Positions 25,928-35,267 of a DNA stretch of 64,000 nt are shown piece by piece; position 1 is the first letter of the stretch; the number at the start of each line of letters is the position of its first letter. Origin of the DNA: Saliniramus sp050485405. Its GTDB lineage: Bacteria > Pseudomonadota > Alphaproteobacteria > Rhizobiales > Beijerinckiaceae. The DNA is taken from NCBI GenBank assembly GCA_050485405.1, contig JBJHBI010000002.1, forward strand, positions 62,001-126,000, written 5' to 3'. A program made the translations under genes and the position numbers. Below the pieces are notes generated by a model. That model had not been told where the DNA came from and made no database searches. It saw only the letters and a list, made by a program, of their open reading frames with translations.

Positions 25928-27832
25928 CTACTCGGCGAAGAGCGCCTCGTAGCGCGCCTGCGTCTCTCTCAAGGCGGCGCGCAGGGCGCGGGCGGTCAGG
26001 TGGTCGCGCAGGGTCCGGGGGGTATCGAGACCCATCCGGCGCATCGCCGCTTCCTCGCCCTCACCGGGCGAGCCGCCCATTCCACGCCATATCAGCTTGG
26101 CGAGCCGGATGCGGTTCGCGCTCGCTGATTTCAGCTTCGCGAGTGCGGGCAGCAACCGACGCTCGACTTCGGTGAAATCGGTGCCGAAGGGAAAGGCCGG
26201 CAGCTTCTCCGCATGGGGATAGAGCCATGATTCGAGGCGCTCGGGCGTGTTCTCCCGCGCATGATCGGGGATGCGATAATCCTGCGGCAGCTTGCCGGCA
26301 TCCTTGGCGGCTTTCTCAAGATCGCCCTGAAAGCGGCTGTCGGCGATCGCGATCAGTGCGGCAATGACCTCGGCATCGCTCTTACCCCGCAGATCGGCGA
26401 TGCCGTATTGCGTCACGACGATATCGCGCATGTGGCGCGGAATGGTGATGTGGCCGTAATTCCAGACGATGTTCGAGGTGATCTCGCCCTTGCTCTCGCG
26501 GGTGGCGGGAATGGTGATCACGGCGCGGGCATCGTCGAGGGCGAAGGCCTGCTCGACGAAGTTGAACTGGCCGCCCACGCCACTCACGACCTGCCCGTCC
26601 TCCGTCCCGTCCGAGACGGCGGCGCCGAGCGCGGTGACCATCATCGCCGAATTGACGAAACGTGCATCGCGCCGCGCCGCCCGGCGCCCGGCCTCGTCGC
26701 CATAGAGGCTGTTGGTGAAGGAGACCGGCATCATCGCGATGCGCTCGCGCTGTTCGCGCGGCAATTCCCGAAGGCGCGTGTAGAAATCCCGGCTGTCGAG
26801 GAAAAAACCGGCATGGATCGCCGCGCCCTGTGCCTCGCGGCTGATGATTCCCTCCTCGAAAAGAGCGAGAAGCCCGTCGACCAGCATTTCCGTGACGCTG
26901 TAGAGCCCGGTATCGAAGGGGCCGGTCTCTGCGAAGGTCTCGGATCGGTGGAAGGGGCAGTCGCGCCAGATCGCATCGATCTCGGCGCGATGGCGCAGGA
27001 TCAGGGCGTTGGCGAGCGCGTCGCCCACCTGGCCGATCCCGATCTGAAGCGTCCCGCCATCGCGCACGAGCCGCGAGACATGCAGGCCGATCGCCTGATC
27101 TTCGAGGGAAACCGGCTGCTTGACCACCGAGAAGAGATCATGCCCGGGCGCCTCATCCGCCACGAGCATATCGACCTCCTCATGCGCGACCTCGCCGGTG
27201 CCCGGCATGAAGGGCAGATCGGGATGGACCATGCCGATCAGGGAGAAATCGGCGGTTCCCGCCCGGCGGTGCCTGATCAGATCGACGGTGATGTCGGTAT
27301 TGCAGGACAGGCTGAGCGCGTCACCTTCGGCTGCGAGCAATTGCAGGACGAGGTTCGGTTTTCGCGAGACGAGCACGTCGAGGGCGTGGGTGTAGTTCGC
27401 GCTGACGTAATTCTGCTGCGCATGCGCCACGCCGGTCCAGTTCGGCGCCTGGAAGAAGAATTCCGTCACGTTGATATTGTCCGGCAGGCTGTTCTCGTGC
27501 TGCATCCGAGCATAATCGAATTGCGGATAGCGCCCGAACAGGCGGTCGAGCGCCGGCTCCAGAAAGCGCTTTTCCATGTCGCTGCCCGGCTGTGGTCGCT
27601 CGAGCGTCAGCGCCGTGAAGATCTGCAGCGAGATCGCCGGATCGGCCACGGCGCGCCGCGTCAGCGCGTTGATCAGATCGACGGGCTTGCCGAGGCCGAG
27701 CGGCAGGGCGACGCGCAGATCGTGCCCGTGCCGCGCGAGGATGCGATCGACGACCGCGTCCGGGGTACCGAGCCGCTCCACGATCTCAGCGCCCCTCGCG
27801 CCAGTAAGGATCGGGTGTGAAACGGGCGCCAT
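25928..27832 (-). CDS. Acetyl-CoA hydrolase/CoA-transferase family protein
   Basis: A 634-residue protein of the acetyl-CoA hydrolase/4-hydroxybutyrate CoA-transferase superfamily: LPLGLGKPVDLINAL near the N terminus, GTLQIGIGQVGDALANAL (about 270), SGVGGQFNFVEQAF (about 435) and VTQYGIADLRGKSDAE (about 480). It may release free acid or move CoA at the end of beta-oxidation. It is last in the fadE-thiolase-fadJ operon, and its start (ATG 27832) lies 47 nt inside the 3' end of fadJ. The ribosome-binding site is weak, consistent with translational coupling. The C-terminal extension of about 120 residues is longer than in classic hydrolases. Confidence 0.85.
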   Translation of the reverse strand: MAPVSHPILTGARGAEIVERLGTPDAVVDRILARHGHDLRVALPLGLGKPVDLINALTRRAVADPAISLQIFTALTLERPQPGSDMEKRFLEPALDRLFGRYPQFDYARMQHENSLPDNINVTEFFFQAPNWTGVAHAQQNYVSANYTHALDVLVSRKPNLVLQLLAAEGDALSLSCNTDITVDLIRHRRAGTADFSLIGMVHPDLPFMPGTGEVAHEEVDMLVADEAPGHDLFSVVKQPVSLEDQAIGLHVSRLVRDGGTLQIGIGQVGDALANALILRHRAEIDAIWRDCPFHRSETFAETGPFDTGLYSVTEMLVDGLLALFEEGIISREAQGAAIHAGFFLDSRDFYTRLRELPREQRERIAMMPVSFTNSLYGDEAGRRAARRDARFVNSAMMVTALGAAVSDGTEDGQVVSGVGGQFNFVEQAFALDDARAVITIPATRESKGEITSNIVWNYGHITIPRHMRDIVVTQYGIADLRGKSDAEVIAALIAIADSRFQGDLEKAAKDAGKLPQDYRIPDHARENTPERLESWLYPHAEKLPAFPFGTDFTEVERRLLPALAKLKSASANRIRLAKLIWRGMGGSPGEGEEAAMRRMGLDTPRTLRDHLTARALRAALRETQARYEALFAE

Positions 27833-29888
27833 GTTGCGCGGCGAGGCGCTCCAGTGCGCTCGCGACCTCCGCGTGACCACGGCTTTGCGCATAATGCATC
27901 GGCCCACCCCGGAACGGTGCGAAGCCGGTGGCGAAGATCATCGCGGCATCGGCTTCCTCCGGCGAGCCCACGATGCCGTTGCGCAGACAGGCGGCGCAGG
28001 CATCGAGCATGGGCAGGAACAGCCTGTCCTCGATATCGCCGGGCGGAGCCTTCTCGGATCGTGGTTTCGGCGTGCCGTCCGACCAGTCATAGAAGCCACG
28101 CCCGGCCTTTCGCCCGGTCTCGCCCGCCTCGACCTTCTCGCGCAGCCGCGCCGGAATATCCGCGACGCGATCCGAAAGCGCTTCCTGCATGCTTTCCGCC
28201 ACATGCAGGCAGATATCGAGCCCGACCTGATCGGCGAGGACGATCGGGCCCATGGGCATGCCGAAACGCGTCGCGGCCTGGTCGATCACCTCCTTGTCGA
28301 CCCCTTCCTCCATCAGGAGGAGGGCTTCGAGCAGATACGGCATCAGCGCCCGGTTGACGAGAAAGCCCGGCCCGTCCTTCAGCGATACGGGCAGGCGCCC
28401 GATGGCGTTGCAGAAGGCGAGGAGCCGCTCGCGGGTCTGCTTGTCGGTACGGCCATGGCTGATCACCTCGACGAGGGGGACCTTGCGTACGGGGTTGAAG
28501 AAATGCAGGCCGGCGAAGCGTGCCTTGGCCGGAACGTGATCGACGAAATCCTCCAGCTGGAGGCTGGACGTGTTGGTCGCGAGGATGGCGCCCGTCTTCA
28601 TCACGGCTGCGAGGTCGCCGAAGATCTTGCGTTTCACCTCCGGCTTTTCCGGCCCGGCTTCGATCACGAGATCGGCCTTCGCCGCGCCGTATCCGAACGG
28701 ATCGGGCATCAGGCGGTCGAGGGCATCGCGGGTCTGGAGATCGTCGAGATGTGCTTCCTTGCAGATCTCGCGGGCGGTGGCGACGGCACGCCCGAGCGCG
28801 GCCCGGTCGGGGTCGGTGATCGTCACGCGCTTGCCCTGCATGGCGGCCCAGCCTGCGATCTCGGCCCCCATGACACCGCCGCCGATGACGTGGACGGCTG
28901 CGATGCCGTCACCGGTTTCGCCATCCGGGTTCTCGGGCTTCGCCGCATCCTTGAGTGTGCCGCGCAGGAAGAAGACGCGGATGAGATTGCGGCAGGTATC
29001 GGTCTGGAGGAGCTTTGCGAAGGAGGCGATCTCCGCCTCCTGCATCGCCTTCCGGTCGCCGCCATGTTCGGCCCAGAGATCGATCAGGGCGTGGGGTGCG
29101 GGATAATGCTCCTGCGGTGCCTTGGCCTGCGTCTCCTTGCGCATGCGCCCGGCGGCGAAATTGCGTGCGGCTGCGAGGTCGAAGGCGCGCTGCGTGATCC
29201 CGCCGTTACGGCTCTTCACATCGCCGCTTTTCACCGCCGCGATCACCGCACGGACATGGCGTTCTTGCGTGACGATGTCGGCGATGCCGAGCTTCTTCGC
29301 CTTGCGCGTATGCGCCGTCGAGCCCGTCAGCATCAGGGTCATCGCGGCGAGCGGATCGATCAGCCGGGGCAGCCGCACCGTCCCGCCTAGCCCCGGATGC
29401 AGGCCGAGGCGCACTTCCGGCAGGCCGAACGAGGCGCCATCGATCGCGATGCGGTGATCACAGGCGAGCGCGATCTCGCAGCCCGCACCGAGTGCCGCGC
29501 CGTGCACGACCGCGATGGTCTTGCAGGAGAGACCTTCCAGCCGGTCGAGCACCGCATGCGCCTCGCGCAGGAGCTCGGTGATGTCGCCGCTCGCCATGTC
29601 GGAGAGCATGGAGATATCCGCACCCGCGGCGAAACCGGCGGGCTTGGCCGAGCGGATGACGAGTGCTTCCGGCAGATCCGCCTCGATCTGGTCGAGCTGT
29701 TCGGCGAGCTCGCGCAGGACCTCCTGCGAAACCGTGTTGACCCGCTTGTTCCGGCAATCGAGCACCAACCAGCCGATTCCGTCTTCGCCCTTCGCGTACC
29801 GCCAGTGCCCCGTATGCCTGGCATCCTGGGCCGGGCCGAGATCGGGCAGGGCGCGCGCGAGCGTTTCGGTGAGTGATTTGTCGGTCAT
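27786..29888 (-). CDS. fadJ: Multifunctional 3-hydroxyacyl-CoA dehydrogenase / enoyl-CoA hydratase (FadJ/FadB-like)
   Basis: Bifunctional beta-oxidation enzyme of 700 residues. The N-terminal crotonase domain has GADISMLSDM (about 75) and GAALGAGCEIALACDHRI (about 115-130). The NAD-binding domain begins HVIGGGVMGAEIAGWAA (about 330) and the hydroxyacyl-CoA dehydrogenase signature is HFFNPVRKVPLVEVI (about 465). It hydrates enoyl-CoA and oxidises the 3-hydroxyacyl-CoA. Start ATG at 29888 overlaps the thiolase stop (ATGA). The same-frame ORF extending to 30359 is inside the thiolase and is rejected. Confidence 0.94.
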   Translation of the reverse strand: MTDKSLTETLARALPDLGPAQDARHTGHWRYAKGEDGIGWLVLDCRNKRVNTVSQEVLRELAEQLDQIEADLPEALVIRSAKPAGFAAGADISMLSDMASGDITELLREAHAVLDRLEGLSCKTIAVVHGAALGAGCEIALACDHRIAIDGASFGLPEVRLGLHPGLGGTVRLPRLIDPLAAMTLMLTGSTAHTRKAKKLGIADIVTQERHVRAVIAAVKSGDVKSRNGGITQRAFDLAAARNFAAGRMRKETQAKAPQEHYPAPHALIDLWAEHGGDRKAMQEAEIASFAKLLQTDTCRNLIRVFFLRGTLKDAAKPENPDGETGDGIAAVHVIGGGVMGAEIAGWAAMQGKRVTITDPDRAALGRAVATAREICKEAHLDDLQTRDALDRLMPDPFGYGAAKADLVIEAGPEKPEVKRKIFGDLAAVMKTGAILATNTSSLQLEDFVDHVPAKARFAGLHFFNPVRKVPLVEVISHGRTDKQTRERLLAFCNAIGRLPVSLKDGPGFLVNRALMPYLLEALLLMEEGVDKEVIDQAATRFGMPMGPIVLADQVGLDICLHVAESMQEALSDRVADIPARLREKVEAGETGRKAGRGFYDWSDGTPKPRSEKAPPGDIEDRLFLPMLDACAACLRNGIVGSPEEADAAMIFATGFAPFRGGPMHYAQSRGHAEVASALERLAAQHGARFTPDPYWREGR

Positions 29889-31189
29889 CAGGCCACCTCC
29901 AGCAACATCGCGCCGCCCTGTCCGCCGCCGATGCATTCGGTGGCGACGCCGCGTTTCTCCCCGCGTCGGCGCAGGGCGTTGGCCAGATGCAGCACGATGC
30001 GATTGCCGCTGGTACCGACCGGGTGGCCGAGCCCGATCGCGCCGCCATCCACGTTGAGCCTGTCGCGGGGGATCGCGCCGAAGGCGTCGTCGAGGCCGAG
30101 CACGTTGCGGCAGAATTCCGCGTCGCGCCACGCCGCGAGACAGGCCAGCACCTGCGCGGCGAAGGCCTCGTTCAGCTCCCACAGATCGACATCGCCGCAG
30201 GCCAGTGCGTTGCGCGTCAGCATCGGCGTGACCGACATGACCGGGCCGAGCCCCATCACGGCGGGATCGAGCGCGGCCCATTCGCTGTCGACGATCTTCG
30301 CGAGCGGCTTCAGATCGTGGCGCTCCACCGCTTCCTGAGAGGCGAGGACCGTCCAGCAAGCGCCGTCTGTGACCTGCGAGGCGTTGCCGGCGGTCACCTT
30401 GCCGTAGGGGCGCTCGAAGGCCGGTTTCAGCTTGGCCAGCGATTCCATCGTGCCGTCGGTGCGTACGCCGTCATCTTTCTCGTAGACCTTGCCCGAGCGG
30501 TCGAAGGCCGGCATCACCTCCCGGGTGAGGGTGTCGTCTGCCTGTGCGCGGGCGAGACGCTGATGGCTCTCGAGCGCATAGGCATCGGCCATGGCGCGGT
30601 CGATGCCGAAGCGATGCGCGAGGATCTCCGCCGTCTGACCCATGCCGAGATCGGTGATCGGATCGGTCAGACCGCGCTCCAGCCCCACCACGGGCTTGAG
30701 ATCGCCCGGGCGGATACTCACCGCCGCGCGCGCCTTGGCGAGCGGGCCGGGTGCGCGCTGCATTCCCGAGAGCCAGCCGACGGCCTCCTCGCCGAAAACC
30801 AGCGGCGCGTGGCTGAGCGCATCGGTGCCGCCGGCGAGGATCATGTCGGCCGAGCCCTCGCGGATATAGCGATAGGCGGTATCGATCGACTGCATGCCGG
30901 AGCCGCAATTGATCTGCACCGTGAAGGCGACCATCCGGTCACCCATGCCGAGCCGCAGGGCCGCGACGCGCGCCGGATTCATCTCGTCGGCGATGACGTT
31001 GACGCAGCCGAGGATGACCATGTCGTAGGCATCGGGCGCGACGGGCTGGCGCGCGAGCAGCGGACGCCCGCATTGCACGGCGAGATCGACCGGGGTGAAG
31101 GGGCCGCGCTTGCCGCGCGCCTTCAGGAAGGGGGTGCGGGCGCCGTCCACGAGATAGACGGCGCGCCCGTCATTCGGCCTGCGCGTCAT
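29888..31189 (-). CDS. Acetyl-CoA C-acyltransferase (thiolase, FadI-like)
   Basis: Thiolase of 433 residues that cleaves 3-ketoacyl-CoA. The acylated Cys is in INCGSGMQSID (about 95), and the C-terminal signature has NVDGGAIGLGHPVGTSGNRI (His about 385) and ECIGGGQGGAM with the second catalytic Cys near 423. The length is close to FadI. It is second in the operon, overlapping fadE upstream by ATGA and fadJ downstream likewise. Confidence 0.94.
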   Translation of the reverse strand: MTRRPNDGRAVYLVDGARTPFLKARGKRGPFTPVDLAVQCGRPLLARQPVAPDAYDMVILGCVNVIADEMNPARVAALRLGMGDRMVAFTVQINCGSGMQSIDTAYRYIREGSADMILAGGTDALSHAPLVFGEEAVGWLSGMQRAPGPLAKARAAVSIRPGDLKPVVGLERGLTDPITDLGMGQTAEILAHRFGIDRAMADAYALESHQRLARAQADDTLTREVMPAFDRSGKVYEKDDGVRTDGTMESLAKLKPAFERPYGKVTAGNASQVTDGACWTVLASQEAVERHDLKPLAKIVDSEWAALDPAVMGLGPVMSVTPMLTRNALACGDVDLWELNEAFAAQVLACLAAWRDAEFCRNVLGLDDAFGAIPRDRLNVDGGAIGLGHPVGTSGNRIVLHLANALRRRGEKRGVATECIGGGQGGAMLLEVA

Positions 31190-33444
31190 TGGGCGGCCTC
31201 CTTGTGCGTGTTGGGCTCCTGATCTGGCGGTGCGCCCGGAAAGAGATGCGCCATTTCCTGCGGCGTGAAATCGTCAACGGCGACGACCTTCGCCACCGCC
31301 TCGCGCATCGCGTCGAGGCTCGCCTTCTCCTCGGCGCTGAGGAGCCCCGCTTCGAAGGCGGCTTCCGGGGTCTTTTCGAGCTTGCGCAGTTTGCGTTCCA
31401 GAGGCTCCGCCGCGATAACGCGCTCATAGGCCTCATTGAGCGCGAGGATGCCGGGATGGTGACCTTCGCCGAAGAACTCGCTGAGCAGCCTGTCGCGGGT
31501 CTCGCCCGGTTCGCTGATCAGTTCGGCGCAGGTCGCGACCAGCGCATCGGACGGTGCGCGCGGGCGCTTGCCCGGCTGGGTGACGAGACGCAGGATCCAG
31601 GCGGCCCAGCGCGCGGGGAAGTTCGCGAGCACGCCGTCGAGAGATTCCCCGATCCGCTGGAAGCTGCGCTGCGCATTATAGGCGACGAGCGGGAAATCGG
31701 CATCCTTGCGACCCTCGTCCTCCCAGCGCTTCAGCACGGCGGAGAGGACGTACATCTCCGACAGAATATCGGCCATCCGGCCCGAGAGCATCTCCATGCG
31801 CTTGAGCCCGCCACCGATAGTGAGAAAAGCGAGGTCCGCCGTCATCGCATAAGCCGCCGACCAGCGCGAGAGCTGCCGGTAGATCGGCCCCGCGCGTCCC
31901 GACTTCGGGGGCGCCGGCGCGAAATGCGCACCCGTGAGCGCACGTCCGAAGCTGCGTCCGAGGGTTTTCAGCGAATGGCCGACATGCTTCCAGAAATGTT
32001 CGTCGAATGCGTCGAGCGCCTCGTCCGCCTGGCCCTTCTCGAGGGCGAGGATCTCGTCGAGGAGATGGGGATGCGCGCGGATCGCGCCCTGGCCGAACAC
32101 CATCAGCGAGCGTGTGACGATGTTCGAGCCTTCCACCGTGATGCCGATCGGGACCGCCCGGTAATGCCCCGAGAGATAGTTCCCCGGCCCCTCGACGACG
32201 GCCTTGCCCGCATGCACGTCCATCGCGTCGTCGATGCGCGCGCGCATGCGCTCCGTCGCGGTGTATTTCATGACGGCGGAGATCACAGCGAGCGCGCGGC
32301 CCTCGTCGAGACCCGCACAGGTGAGGCGCCGCGCGGCATCGATCGCGTAGGTATCGGCGGCCAGGCGTGCGAGCGGTTCCTGCACGCCGCCGAAGCGCGA
32401 GATGGGGAGTTTGAACTGCTTACGAATGCGGGCATAGGCGCCCGACGTATGCGCCGCCGCCGCCGTACCGGCACAGGCCAGCGAGGGCAGGGAGATGCCT
32501 CGCCCGGCCGCGAGCGCGCTCATCAGCATCATCCAGCCCTTGCCCGCGTAATCGGGGCCGCCGATGATGTTGTCTAGCGGGACGAAGACGTCCGTCCCGG
32601 TGGTCGGCCCGTTCAGGAACATCGTGCCCGCCGGGATATGCCGGCGCCCGGTCTCCACTCCTTCGAGATCAGCGGGGACGAGGGCGCAGGTGATGCCGAG
32701 ATCCGGCTCGTCGCCGATGAGACCATCGGGATCCTCCAGCTTGAAGGCGAGGCCGAGCAGCGTCGCGACCGGGGCGAGGGTGATGTAGCGCTTGGCCCAG
32801 TTCAGCCGGATGCCGGTCACTTCCTTGCCCTGCCACGTGCCGCGACAGACGACGCCCGTATCGAGCATTGAGGCGGCATCTGAGCCCGCGAAATCGCTCG
32901 TCAGCCCGAATGCCGGGAGATCGCGACCATCAGCGAGGCGCGGCAGCCAGTGCTTCTTCTGGGCATCGGTTCCGAACAGATGCAGCAGCTCGCCCGGCCC
33001 GAGGGAATTGGGCACCATCACGGTCACGGCGGCCGGGATGGAGACCATCGATATCCGGCGCACGACCTGCGAATGAGCAAAGGCCGAGAAGCCGAGCCCG
33101 CCATATTCGCGTGCGATGATCATGCCGAAGAACCGATGCTCGCGCATGAAATCCCACACGGCGGGCGACAGGTCGCCGTCGATCCGGTTGATGGTCCAGT
33201 CGTCGATCATGCCGCAGAGCGTGCGGCACGGCCCGTCCAGAAACGCCTGCTCGTCCGGCGTCAGCACCGGTGGGCGCACTTGTCGCAGCATCTCCCAGTC
33301 GGGATTGCCGGAAAAGAGCTGCGCATCCCACCAGGTCTCGCCCGCATTCAGCGCTTCCCGCTCGGTCTTCGAGAGGCTCGGCATCGCCCCCTTGGCCCAG
33401 CGGAATATCGGTCTGGTGAGATAGTTCTTTCTGAAATCGCCCAT
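31186..33444 (-). CDS. fadE: Acyl-CoA dehydrogenase FadE
   Basis: Large acyl-CoA dehydrogenase of 752 residues, the FadE type with a long C-terminal DUF1974 domain (about 480-750). Visible motifs: FFGMIIAREYGGLGFSAFAHS (about 105), FGLTSDFAGSDAASM (about 175) and RAVPIGITVEGSNIVTRSL (about 415). It does the first beta-oxidation step. The start ATG at 33444 (MGDFRKNYLT) has GAGG about 7 nt upstream; the ORF to 33510 lacks support. First gene of a four-gene operon with overlapping stops and starts. Confidence 0.93.
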   Translation of the reverse strand: MGDFRKNYLTRPIFRWAKGAMPSLSKTEREALNAGETWWDAQLFSGNPDWEMLRQVRPPVLTPDEQAFLDGPCRTLCGMIDDWTINRIDGDLSPAVWDFMREHRFFGMIIAREYGGLGFSAFAHSQVVRRISMVSIPAAVTVMVPNSLGPGELLHLFGTDAQKKHWLPRLADGRDLPAFGLTSDFAGSDAASMLDTGVVCRGTWQGKEVTGIRLNWAKRYITLAPVATLLGLAFKLEDPDGLIGDEPDLGITCALVPADLEGVETGRRHIPAGTMFLNGPTTGTDVFVPLDNIIGGPDYAGKGWMMLMSALAAGRGISLPSLACAGTAAAAHTSGAYARIRKQFKLPISRFGGVQEPLARLAADTYAIDAARRLTCAGLDEGRALAVISAVMKYTATERMRARIDDAMDVHAGKAVVEGPGNYLSGHYRAVPIGITVEGSNIVTRSLMVFGQGAIRAHPHLLDEILALEKGQADEALDAFDEHFWKHVGHSLKTLGRSFGRALTGAHFAPAPPKSGRAGPIYRQLSRWSAAYAMTADLAFLTIGGGLKRMEMLSGRMADILSEMYVLSAVLKRWEDEGRKDADFPLVAYNAQRSFQRIGESLDGVLANFPARWAAWILRLVTQPGKRPRAPSDALVATCAELISEPGETRDRLLSEFFGEGHHPGILALNEAYERVIAAEPLERKLRKLEKTPEAAFEAGLLSAEEKASLDAMREAVAKVVAVDDFTPQEMAHLFPGAPPDQEPNTHKEAAQ

Positions 33445-33547
33445 CTGCAACCTCGCTTTTGCCGTCGAGACAACCGGGGCGAGCCGAAAATGGTTCCTGC
33501 GTTCGGACAACGCACCGCGCCGTCGATTTGCGCGCGTGCCGCTCTCG

Positions 33548-34180
33548 CTACCAGCGCAGAGCCAGACGCCCGGCCAGGGCGCCGGTCAGTGCGAGAACGG
33601 CAACGGCGAAACTGTACCATACCGCCACGAAGAGCGGGGAATCGTCGGTGCAGTAGGCGGCGTAGAACGTCGCCGCGATCGCGCCCGCCACGAGGCCGGC
33701 GACGGCTCCCGCGAGAGCCGGGCGCGTCGGGGCCCCGTAGCGCAGGGCGAACATCATCGCCGCCAGCGGTCCGATCCCGAGCAGCGGGATCAGGGTCAGG
33801 CAGTATATGGCGTTCGTGCCCACTAGGGCGGGGATCCATGCAGCCGGCGGCAGCGCGACGAGTTCGAGCGTGATCGCGGCGAGCAGAAGGGCAGGGGCGG
33901 CGAGCAACGTCTTCGCGGATATGCCCGCCCCCGGTCGCGCGAGGGTAAAGAGCAGCGGCAATGTCGAGACGAAGAGGGTGGCGGTCACCAGAAACTTCGA
34001 CAGGAAGCGCATGCTCTCGATGGCGGTGGCGAAATCCGGTCGCGGGCCGAGGAAGCCGGCGAAGACGAGTCCCGCCACGAGGAAGGCGGCGCCGAGTGCC
34101 GGGATCCAGACGAGATGCATGGGCGTCGAGGGGCGGCCCGTATCGGCTGCGATCGCCCTGATGAGATCGTCGGTCTTCAT
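33548..34180 (-). CDS. nrsF: DUF1109 membrane anti-sigma factor (NrsF-like)
   Basis: A 210-residue inner-membrane protein with six hydrophobic segments after a short cytoplasmic N terminus (MKTDDLIRAIAAD). Length, topology and position match DUF1109/NrsF, the membrane anti-sigma of the ECF sigma factor SigF in Caulobacter. Its ATG overlaps the sigma factor stop (ATGA), so the two are co-translated. Two conserved NrsF-type Cys would be expected to act as sensor residues; only one Cys is near a membrane edge (AYCTDDSP, about 185) and one lies within a helix (IYCLTL, about 130). Confidence 0.85.
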   Translation of the reverse strand: MKTDDLIRAIAADTGRPSTPMHLVWIPALGAAFLVAGLVFAGFLGPRPDFATAIESMRFLSKFLVTATLFVSTLPLLFTLARPGAGISAKTLLAAPALLLAAITLELVALPPAAWIPALVGTNAIYCLTLIPLLGIGPLAAMMFALRYGAPTRPALAGAVAGLVAGAIAATFYAAYCTDDSPLFVAVWYSFAVAVLALTGALAGRLALRW

Positions 34181-34722
34181 GGCTGCGTCGATCCGAACCG
34201 GCGCGCGATCGCCGCGAGCCCACGATGGAGTGCGACCCGCACGGTGTTCTCCTTCATGTTCAGCCTTTCGGCCGTCTCTGCGATGGACCAGCCTTCGAGG
34301 CTGATCGAGGAGACCACCACACGCTGACCTTCCGTGAGGCATTGCAGGGCCCGTTCGATATCGCGGGCATGGACGAGCGGCGCCTCGTCGCCGGCGAGAT
34401 CGTCCGATAACGCATCGACATCGATGGTCACGGCTCGTCCGCGCCGACGATAGGCGTCGACCAGCTTGTGGCGCGCGATCGCATGGATCCATGGGCCGAC
34501 CGGAGCATCCGGACGCCATGTGTGGCGCTTCAGGTGAATGGCGAGCAACGTTTCCTGCACGATATCCTCCGGGTCGAGCTCGGTGGTTGCGCCGAGCCTC
34601 TTGCCGATTGTCGCCCTCACGAGACCTGCGACGTCGCGCAGGAACCGGGCATAGGCCGCCTCGTCGCCGCCCATTGCCGCACGCAGCATGCCTGCCAGCT
34701 GTTTGTCCGCATCAGGCGACAA
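34177..34722 (-). CDS. sigF: ECF RNA polymerase sigma factor (SigF-like)
   Basis: ECF sigma factor of about 181 residues. Region 2 spans RFLRDVAGLVRATIGKRL to DPEDIVQETLLAIHLKRHTW, and region 4 has LEGWSIAETAERLNMKENTVRVALHRGL (helix-turn-helix). The listed start is a TTG with GGGAG about 6 nt upstream; an in-frame ATG at 34689 is the alternative and would leave the domains intact. A motif GTAACG-N16-CGAATT lies immediately upstream, so autoregulation is likely. It is paired with a DUF1109 anti-sigma and divergent from the bufferin operon. Confidence 0.88.
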   Translation of the reverse strand: MSPDADKQLAGMLRAAMGGDEAAYARFLRDVAGLVRATIGKRLGATTELDPEDIVQETLLAIHLKRHTWRPDAPVGPWIHAIARHKLVDAYRRRGRAVTIDVDALSDDLAGDEAPLVHARDIERALQCLTEGQRVVVSSISLEGWSIAETAERLNMKENTVRVALHRGLAAIARRFGSTQP

Positions 34723-34734
34723 GCCTCGTCTCCC

Positions 34735-34762
34735 AATTCGCGCCAGAAAGCCGGATCGTTAC
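34735..34762 (-). promoter_or_regulatory. Predicted SigF promoter of the sigF-nrsF operon
   Basis: On the minus strand: GTAACG (34762-34757), 16-nt spacer, CGAATT (34740-34735). The same pair of hexamers stands before the bufferin gene. It would give a very short leader before the TTG start. Confidence 0.7.
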
Positions 34763-34837
34763 ATCCCGCTCCATGACATGTCGATGCCGTGAAGTGTTCA
34801 CGTGACGATCACAAGATCGTGTATCCCGGTTTCTGCT

Positions 34838-34864
34838 GTAACGAATGCTCGTTTTCTCCGAATT
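34838..34864 (+). promoter_or_regulatory. Predicted SigF promoter of the bufferin operon
   Basis: GTAACG (34838-34843), 15-nt spacer, CGAATT (34859-34864), 51 nt upstream of the bufferin start. It repeats the motif found before sigF on the other strand of the same 200-nt gap. Confidence 0.72.
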
Positions 34865-34915
34865 CACCCACAGAAGTCGATCTCCGGCTTCCGTCAAAAC
34901 GGAGGAATGCTCACC

Positions 34916-35206
34916 ATGAATCGTCAAGTACTTTCCCTCGCTCTCGCAACGTCACTCGCTGCGGGTATCGGCGTCGCCGCGTCCGGTCAGGTCGCCGCCA
35001 ATGAAATGGAGAAATGCTACGGCGTATCGCTCGCCGGGCAGAACGATTGCGCAGCCGGTCCCGGCACGACCTGCGCGGGAACCTCGACCGTCGATTATCA
35101 GGGCAATGCCTGGACGCTGGTGCCTGCGGGCACCTGCGAGGAGATTGCGCTGCCGGGAGATCGCATGGGCAGCCTCGAGGAACTCGATCGCGATCTGCCG
35201 TCCTGA
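34916..35206 (+). CDS. bufA: Bufferin precursor peptide (DUF2282, BufA-type)
   Basis: A 96-residue secreted peptide of the DUF2282 family. A signal peptide (LSLALATSLAAGIGVAASG) is followed by a core with four Cys: EKCYGV, NDC, TTCAGT and GTCEEI. In characterised bufferins these Cys are modified by the BufB/BufC enzyme pair and the product binds copper in the periplasm (family knowledge). I start at ATG 34916, 10 nt after GGAGG, rather than at ATG 34907. A SigF-like promoter precedes it. The operon continues with DUF692, DUF2063 and DoxX genes. Confidence 0.88.
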   Translation: MNRQVLSLALATSLAAGIGVAASGQVAANEMEKCYGVSLAGQNDCAAGPGTTCAGTSTVDYQGNAWTLVPAGTCEEIALPGDRMGSLEELDRDLPS

Positions 35207-35267
35207 CGCGTCACCATTCCGGGGCGTCGGTCGGGCGCCCCGGTCTCTCGTGCCAATGGAGGTTATC

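Noticed and set aside
33472..33497. EcfG-type promoter for the fadE operon (GGAAC-N17-GGTT)
   Set aside because: The -10 part has GGTT instead of CGTT and no other support; too weak to list as a feature.
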